The notes under the pieces are model-generated. The model ran no database searches. It worked only from the letters and a program-made list of their open reading frames with translations, and was not told the origin of the DNA. Shown piece after piece: positions 58,318 through 64,000 of a stretch of DNA of 64,000 bases (the stretch's first letter is position 1; each line of letters begins with the position of its first letter). Location of the stretch: assembly GCF_011764485.1 (NCBI RefSeq), contig NZ_AP022848.1, forward strand, positions 4,678,001 to 4,742,000, written 5' to 3'. The stretch is from Bosea sp. ANAM02. Its GTDB lineage: Bacteria; Pseudomonadota; Alphaproteobacteria; Rhizobiales; Beijerinckiaceae. Position numbers and translations under genes: made by a program.

Positions 58318-59532
58318 ATGACGCAAGCTAGCCCGCCATTGCCAACGTCCCGCGGCGCGCTTTCCGGAGTTCGCGTAATCGAGCTCGGCATGGTGATGCA
58401 AGTCCCGCTCGCTGGCCAGATGCTCGGCGACTATGGGGCCGATGTTATCAAAGTGGAGCGCCTGTCCCCTGGCGAAATTCTTCGGACGCTCGATCCGGTA
58501 GCCAACGAGAAGGGTGGCATCAGCTGCTATTATGCGGCGCTGTGCCGGAACAAGCGAAGCTTGGCCCTCGACATCAAATCTGAAGAAGGCCGCGATCTGC
58601 TTCTTCGCCTGATCGACAGTGCGGACGTCCTTCTTCACAACTTTCGTCCCGGAGTGATGGAGCGTCTCGGACTTTCGTTCGAGGACCTCGAAAAGCGGAA
58701 CCCGCGCCTGATCTATGCCGTCGGCTACGCCTTCGGAGCCACAGGTCCGATGGCGAAAATGCCCGGCCAGGACATGCTGGCGCAGTCTTATAGCGGCTTC
58801 GCAATGAGCGGGGTCGAGGAAGGCGCAGTTCCCCAAATCACGAACACACCCATCATCGATTATATGACCGCCTTATCCCTGACCCAAGGCATCTTGGCCG
58901 CGCTGGTCGAACGATCCTCGTCCGGGCGGGGGCAGAAGATCGAAACATCGCTCCTCGATGTGGCCTTCGCCGCGCAAGTGCTGGAGCAGTCGAGCATCGC
59001 GATGCACAGCCAGCGCACGAGCTGGGTCAAGCAGTCGATGCGCTTTAAGACCACCGACGGGTGGCTCGTTGTGCTGACCCTCTTCCGCGACAACCCGCTA
59101 AGGGGGTTGTGCGCTGCTTTCGATGTGCTGGATTTCAGCGGGCAGCCAAAGTTCGCGACACGCGATCTCCAAGTCAAAAACATCGCAGAAATAGAGGAGT
59201 ACTTTCGACCGCTCGTGGCCGAGTTTTCGACCGCCGAGTGCGTTGAAAGGTTGTCAGGACAGGACATCCTGTGCTCGCCGATCAATACACTGGAGCAAGC
59301 CGCTGCGTCCCCGCAGATCCGCAACAACGGAATGGTTTGGTCGGTCCCCGTTTCCGGGTACGGCGACGTCGCACTTGCGGGCAACCCGGTCAAACTTTCG
59401 CGCACACCTCCTGAGCTCAGGATTTCCCCTGCGGAACTGGGTGCGCATGCCAGTGAAATTCTCGGCGAAATTGGGGTGGGCGAGGAAGAGTTCAGCTCCC
59501 TGAGACAGCAAGGCGTCGTCGAAGGCGTGTAA
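58318..59532 (+). CDS. CaiB/BaiF family CoA-transferase
   Basis: A 404-residue class III CoA-transferase: GVRVIELGMVMQVPLAGQMLGDYGADVIKVE, CRNKRSLALDIKSEEGRDLLLRLIDSADVLLHNFRPGVMERLG and the catalytic Asp in MPGQDMLAQSYSGF. In contrast to the racemase-like neighbour this one has the transferase-type GxDxxxQ. It may move CoA between the product and a new substrate acid. Starts TTG/ATG near the operator; ATG 58318 is used. Confidence 0.88.
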   Translation: MTQASPPLPTSRGALSGVRVIELGMVMQVPLAGQMLGDYGADVIKVERLSPGEILRTLDPVANEKGGISCYYAALCRNKRSLALDIKSEEGRDLLLRLIDSADVLLHNFRPGVMERLGLSFEDLEKRNPRLIYAVGYAFGATGPMAKMPGQDMLAQSYSGFAMSGVEEGAVPQITNTPIIDYMTALSLTQGILAALVERSSSGRGQKIETSLLDVAFAAQVLEQSSIAMHSQRTSWVKQSMRFKTTDGWLVVLTLFRDNPLRGLCAAFDVLDFSGQPKFATRDLQVKNIAEIEEYFRPLVAEFSTAECVERLSGQDILCSPINTLEQAAASPQIRNNGMVWSVPVSGYGDVALAGNPVKLSRTPPELRISPAELGAHASEILGEIGVGEEEFSSLRQQGVVEGV

Positions 59533-59545
59533 GCAGCTAAAATAA

Positions 59546-59563
59546 ATACTAGTTGGATAGTAT
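59546..59563 (+). promoter_or_regulatory. Operator candidate 3: ATACTA-N6-TAGTAT
   Basis: The same 18-base pattern with intact ATACTA and TAGTAT arms, in the 45-base gap between the CoA-transferase stop and the GH88-like gene. It ends just before the ribosome site TTTGGAGGAA, so bound protein could block transcription from a local promoter. Confidence 0.7.
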
Positions 59564-59577
59564 CTTTTGGAGGAATC

Positions 59578-60705
59578 ATGGCGACCCTGCAAGCCGACCG
59601 TACGTTTTGGGGCGAAGCCCAAGCCAAGATCCTGAAGCGCGTCTCGTCAACGATCGATCAAAACCTCAACGGATTTCCCCATATTGGTGATCCGAAAACA
59701 GGCGAATGGGTAACGACGCCGGATGGCTTCTGGACAGGTGGGTTCTGGATCGGGGAGCTTTGGCTCGCCGCGAGCGTCACTGGTGAAGCCCGATATCTGG
59801 AAGCCGCAAAGCGCTGGCTTGAAAGGCTTGAACCGCGCGTAGAGAGCAAGACAGTCTTTCGTGGCTTTCTCTTCTATTACGGCGCCGTGATCGGAGCCCT
59901 TCTGCATGGTGACCAAAAGGCTGCGGCGCTGGCAGAGGATGCCGCTCAGTCGCTCGGACGACAGTTCGATCCAATCGCCAACTTGATTCCCCTCGGCAAA
60001 GAGGCGGAAGAAGCTCACTCGGTTGGCGATGGAGAGGCGAACATTGACGGTTTGCCCGCAGCTCCGGTCATGTTGTGGGCGGCCAAACGTCTCCGGGATT
60101 ATGAACTGCGGCAGCGCGCCCTCAAGCATGCCTATCGAAGTGCAGAGTTCTTCCTTCGCGACGACGGCGGTGTGATCCAGTCGGCGAGCTTCGACACTGC
60201 GACGGGTGAGGTCAACCGCCGGTACACCCACAAAGGTTACGCCGACGACTCGATTTGGACCCGGGCCCAAGCCTGGGCGATGCTGGGTTTCGTTCTCAGC
60301 GCTCGGCTGGAGCCGAAGGAGACCTTGCTCGTCCAACTCGCGGAAAAAGTTTGCGATTGGTGGCTCGCCAACAGCCCCCAAGACCGGGTCGCCTACTGGG
60401 ATTTCAACGCACCGGTAACCCCGGAGACAAAGCGCGATACCTCGGGCACCGCGATCGCCGCGGCCGCACTTCTCAAGCTGTCGCAAATTCATCCTGACGC
60501 AAACAAGGCCGCGACCTATCGCGACACGGCGGAAGCAACCGCACGCTCATTGGTCGAAAGGCACCTAAACTCAATGGGCATTCTGGCCGACGGATGTTTT
60601 GATCCAAAGAACGGTACTGCCGTCTCAAACGAACTAATTTGGGGCGACTACTTTCTGTTCGAAACCGTCGCCACGATAAATGGCAAGCTTCATTCTCCTG
60701 TTTGA
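59578..60705 (+). CDS. GH88-like (unsaturated glucuronyl hydrolase family) protein
   Basis: A 375-residue alpha/alpha-barrel protein: DGFWTGGFWIGELWLAASVTG near residue 50, EANIDGLPAAPVMLWAAKRL, HKGYADDSIWTRAQAWAMLGF, DTSGTAIAAAALLKL and ELIWGDYFLFETVA. This is the pattern of family 88 glycoside hydrolases, which act on unsaturated uronic acids by hydration. There is no signal peptide, so it acts in the cytoplasm. No other polysaccharide gene is near; the operator copy in front links it to the acyl-CoA genes. Its actual substrate might be a glycosylated or non-sugar compound. Confidence 0.75.
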   Translation: MATLQADRTFWGEAQAKILKRVSSTIDQNLNGFPHIGDPKTGEWVTTPDGFWTGGFWIGELWLAASVTGEARYLEAAKRWLERLEPRVESKTVFRGFLFYYGAVIGALLHGDQKAAALAEDAAQSLGRQFDPIANLIPLGKEAEEAHSVGDGEANIDGLPAAPVMLWAAKRLRDYELRQRALKHAYRSAEFFLRDDGGVIQSASFDTATGEVNRRYTHKGYADDSIWTRAQAWAMLGFVLSARLEPKETLLVQLAEKVCDWWLANSPQDRVAYWDFNAPVTPETKRDTSGTAIAAAALLKLSQIHPDANKAATYRDTAEATARSLVERHLNSMGILADGCFDPKNGTAVSNELIWGDYFLFETVATINGKLHSPV

Positions 60706-60773
60706 TCCAGTAAACGCCTCCACCGCCTTTCTAGCTATAGGCGCGCGGACGCTAGCGGCCAGCAGTGCGAGCT

Positions 60774-61530
60774 ATGAAAACAAACAATATTCTTTCCACG
60801 TCAGGCCTAACCAAGGAATTTGCCGGCTTTACAGCTGTAAACGGCGTCGACCTCAACGTGCGCCGCGGCTCTATTCACGCGCTGATCGGCCCGAACGGCG
60901 CGGGTAAGACGACCTGCTTCAATCTGCTGACCAAGTTCCTCGCGCCCACGCGCGGCGCGATCGTCTATAACGGCCGCGACATCACGCGCGAGAAGCCGGC
61001 CGAGATCGCGAGGCTCGGGCTGGTGCGGTCCTTCCAGATCTCGGCCGTGTTTCCGCAGCTCTCAGTGCTGGCCAATGTCCGGATCGCCCTGCAGCGGCGC
61101 AAGCGCGGCGATTCCTTCGACTTCTGGCGCTCGGAACGGTCGCTCAAGCAACTCGATGCCGAAGCAGCCGACCTGATCGACGCCGTCGGCCTCACGCCCT
61201 TCCTCGGGCTGACCGCGGGCGAACTCTCCTACGGCCGCAAGCGCGCGCTGGAGATCGCGACGACGCTGGCGCTCGATCCGGAGATGCTGCTGCTCGACGA
61301 GCCGATGGCCGGCATGGGGCGCGAGGATGTCGAGCGCATCGAGGCGCTGATCCGCAAGGTCTCGCAGAACCGCACCATCCTGATGGTCGAGCACAATCTC
61401 TCGGTCGTCGCCTCGCTCTCGGACCGCATCACCGTGCTGGCGCGCGGCCAGGTGCTGGCGGAAGGCGATTACGCCACCGTCTCGAAGGACCCGCGCGTGG
61501 TCGAGGCCTATATCGGCTCGGGAGGCGGAC

Positions 61531-61544
<14 letters not shown>
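60774..61544 (+). CDS. livG: Liv-type ABC transporter ATPase LivG (second operon)
   Basis: A 256-residue ATPase: Walker A GPNGAGKTTCFNLL, LVRSFQISAVFPQLSVLANVR (LivG-type), signature LSYGRKRALEIA, Walker B MLLLDEPMAGMG. ATG 60774 is used; a Met at 60765 is possible. The first 30 codons or so (AAA ACA AAC AAT ATT CTT) are visibly AT-rich, whereas the codon use from about 60870 on is as GC-rich as in livF. It overlaps livF by 14 bases. Confidence 0.92.
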
Positions 61545-62277
<733 letters not shown>

Positions 62278-62335
62278 AGCAGCGCGACCCATAAAAGCAG
62301 CCGGCTCAGCCGGCATCCATAGAGGGAGAACGATC

Positions 62336-63541
62336 ATGAAGCTGAAGACGATTCTCGCGACCACGGCGCTTGCAACCCTGATGGCTGTCCCGGCGCTCGC
62401 CCAGCAGATCACGGTCAAGGCCGGCGTGCTCAACGACCGCTCGGGTCTCTATGCCGACCTCTCAGGCGAAGGCTCCGTCATCGCCGCGCGCATGGCGGTC
62501 GAGGACTTCAAGGCCGCCGACAAGGGCATCAAGGTCGAGATCGTCTCGGCCGACCACCAGAACAAGCCCGACGTGGGATCGACGATCGCCCGGCAATGGT
62601 ACGATCAGGACGGCGTCGACCTCATCCTCGACGTGCCGACCTCCTCCGTCGCGCTGGCGGTGAGCCAGATCACCAAGGAGAAGAACAAGGTCCATATCAA
62701 CTCCGGCGCCGCCACCTCCGATCTCACCGGCAAGGCCTGCAACGCCAACACCATCCATTGGACCTACGACACCTATGCGCTGGCCCAGGGCACCGGCGGC
62801 GCCATGGTCAAGGCCGGCGGCGACAGCTGGTTCTTCATGACCGCGGACTATGCCTTCGGCCATGCGCTGGAGCGCGATACCTCCGCCGTCGTCACCAAGG
62901 CGGGCGGCAAGGTGCTCGGCGCCGTCCGCACGCCCTTCCCCGGCACGGACTTCTCGTCCTTCCTGCTGCAGGCACAGGCATCGAAGGCGAAGGTCATCGG
63001 CCTGGCGAATGCCGGTGGCGACACGATCAATTCGATCAAGCAGGCCGGCGAATTCGGCATCGTCGCGGGCGGGCAGAAGCTGGCGGGCCTGCTCGTCTTC
63101 CTGACCGACGTCCATTCGCTCGGACTTCAGGCCGCGCAGGGCCTGGTCCTGACCGAATCCTTCTACTGGGACAGCAACGACGGCACGCGGGCCTGGTCGG
63201 ACCGGTTCTCGAAGCTGAACGGCGGCAAGCGCCCGACCATGGTCCAGGCCGGCGTCTATTCCGGCATGCTGCATTACCTCAAGGCTGTCGAAGCAGCGAA
63301 GAGCAAGGACGCGGGCGCCGTCGTGGCCAAGATGAAGGAAATGCCCACCGACGACCCGCTGTTCGGGAAGGGCTCGGTGCGCGCCGACGGCCGCAAGATG
63401 CACGACATGTACCTCTTCGAGGTGAAGAAGCCCGCCGAGTCGAAGGGCGCCTGGGATTACTACAAGCAGCTCGCCGTCCTGCCGGCGGAGCAGGCGTTCC
63501 GCCCGCTTGCCGAGAGCGAGTGCCCGCTCGTCAAGAAGTGA
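62336..63541 (+). CDS. Liv-type periplasmic binding protein (second operon)
   Basis: A 401-residue type I binding protein: signal peptide MKLKTILATTALATLMAVPALAQ, then ITVKAGVLNDRSGLYADLSGEGS, DVPTSSVALAVSQITKEKNK, FFMTADYAFGHALERDT and a C-terminal KLAVLPAEQAF-like end. The GVLNDxSGxYAD start is typical of the subgroup seen beside aromatic or amide transporters. GAGGGAGA precedes ATG 62336. Substrate unknown. Confidence 0.92.
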   Translation: MKLKTILATTALATLMAVPALAQQITVKAGVLNDRSGLYADLSGEGSVIAARMAVEDFKAADKGIKVEIVSADHQNKPDVGSTIARQWYDQDGVDLILDVPTSSVALAVSQITKEKNKVHINSGAATSDLTGKACNANTIHWTYDTYALAQGTGGAMVKAGGDSWFFMTADYAFGHALERDTSAVVTKAGGKVLGAVRTPFPGTDFSSFLLQAQASKAKVIGLANAGGDTINSIKQAGEFGIVAGGQKLAGLLVFLTDVHSLGLQAAQGLVLTESFYWDSNDGTRAWSDRFSKLNGGKRPTMVQAGVYSGMLHYLKAVEAAKSKDAGAVVAKMKEMPTDDPLFGKGSVRADGRKMHDMYLFEVKKPAESKGAWDYYKQLAVLPAEQAFRPLAESECPLVKK

Positions 63542-63562
63542 GCGCCTGATCGCCATCTGAAG

Positions 63563-63614
63563 CCCTCCGCAGTCATCCCGGGCGACACTGGTCGGCCCGG
63601 GATGCATCGGAGGG
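63563..63614 (+). repeat. Nested hairpin between binding protein gene and livH (second operon)
   Basis: An outer CCCTCCG/CGGAGGG (63563-63569 with 63608-63614) and an inner perfect CATCCCGGGC/GCCCGGGATG (63574-63583 with 63595-63604). It is similar in build to the palindrome at 4407-4529 and lies in the same place of the operon as the hairpin at 41256-41277. Confidence 0.7.
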
Positions 63615-63708
63615 TTCCGGAACCCCAGGACAGGCCCCGGTTCCGGGTTTCGCCCGGCCCGGACGGCGGGGGTTCGACAACAACCTCACGAGATGATCTG
63701 AGCCCATC

Positions 63709-64000
63709 ATGTTCGAGCTTCTAGGCGTTCCGCCGCAGGCGCTGTTCGGTCAGGTCCTTCTCGGCCTGATCAACGGCTCGTTCTACGCCATCCTCAGCCT
63801 CGGGCTGGCGGTGATCTTCGGGCTGCTCAACATCATCAACTTCACCCATGGCGCGCAGTACATGATGGGCGCCTTCGTCGCCTGGATGTGCCTGAACTAT
63901 CTCGGCATCAACTACTGGGCTGCGCTGCTGCTGGCACCGATCATCGTCGGCGCGACCGGCATCGCGATCGAGCGCCTGCTGCTCAAGCGCATCGCCCATC
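63709..64000 (+). CDS. livH: Liv-type ABC permease LivH, 5' part (second operon)
   Basis: The first 97 residues are inside the window: MFELLGVPPQALFGQVLLGLINGSFYAILSLGLAVIFGLLNIINFTHGAQYMMGAF. This carries the LivH signature (GLxVIFGLLNIINFTHG). The frame runs off the right edge. A livM gene is expected next. Confidence 0.93.
   Translation, partial: MFELLGVPPQALFGQVLLGLINGSFYAILSLGLAVIFGLLNIINFTHGAQYMMGAFVAWMCLNYLGINYWAALLLAPIIVGATGIAIERLLLKRIAH

Overview
The window looks like a chromosomal segment of a GC-rich, facultatively denitrifying alphaproteobacterium of the Hyphomicrobiales type (Bosea, Bradyrhizobium and Methylobacterium are the sort of relatives I would expect; the genus is an inference). 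The basis is overall base composition, a norCBQD plus nirK plus pseudoazurin denitrification set, an FNR/NnrR-type regulator, Liv-type ABC operons and a Bug-type binding protein remnant. No rRNA, tRNA or CRISPR array was seen.

Region 1 (1-28.5 kb) is a compact anaerobic respiration island. It holds the end of norC, norB, norQ and norD; an accessory group of a 51-residue membrane peptide, DUF2249 proteins, a polytopic membrane protein and a MIP18-type protein; nirK-nirV; norE-norF; an NnrR/Dnr-like regulator; YeaR-like and FmdE-like proteins; an NsrR-like Rrf2 regulator that has lost two cluster cysteines; a TonB receptor with a complete THI5/SsuA-type ABC transporter; three NnrS paralogues; pseudoazurin; the oxygen-independent ubiquinone genes ubiTUV facing ubiDX; and hemN. 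Six TTG-N8-CAA boxes lie in front of the main transcription units. They suggest one regulon covering nitrite and NO reduction, the electron donor, quinone synthesis and haem synthesis without oxygen.

Region 2 (28.5-36.4 kb) is a decayed mobile or accessory zone. It has a possible IS3-family transposase tail, two related unknown genes (one with an in-frame amber codon), a Lon-like AAA ATPase with a one-base frameshift, a UvrA piece cut at both ends, and a ParB/relaxase chimera. A GlxA-type AraC regulator, a small ABM-domain monooxygenase and IS5-family copy 1 follow.

Region 3 (36.4-52.1 kb) lies between two nearly identical 835-bp IS5-family copies. Its genes match the order of hmfABCDE (2-furoate to 2-oxoglutarate through furoyl-CoA), followed on the same strand by a thioesterase, a Liv-type transporter and an alpha/beta hydrolase, with an AraC regulator upstream. 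This suggests a furoate (or related heteroaromatic acid) uptake and catabolism operon.

Region 4 (52.1-60.7 kb) is visibly less GC-rich. It encodes acyl-CoA chemistry (iron alcohol dehydrogenase, acyl-CoA dehydrogenase, racemase-type and CoA-transferase-type CaiB/BaiF proteins, acyl-CoA ligase), a TetR regulator and, unexpectedly, a GH88-like protein. Three copies of an 18-bp inverted repeat, ATACyA-N6-TAGTAT, tie its promoters into one predicted regulon. Region 5 (60.8-64 kb) returns to high GC with a second Liv-type operon, whose first gene appears to have an AT-richer 5' end.
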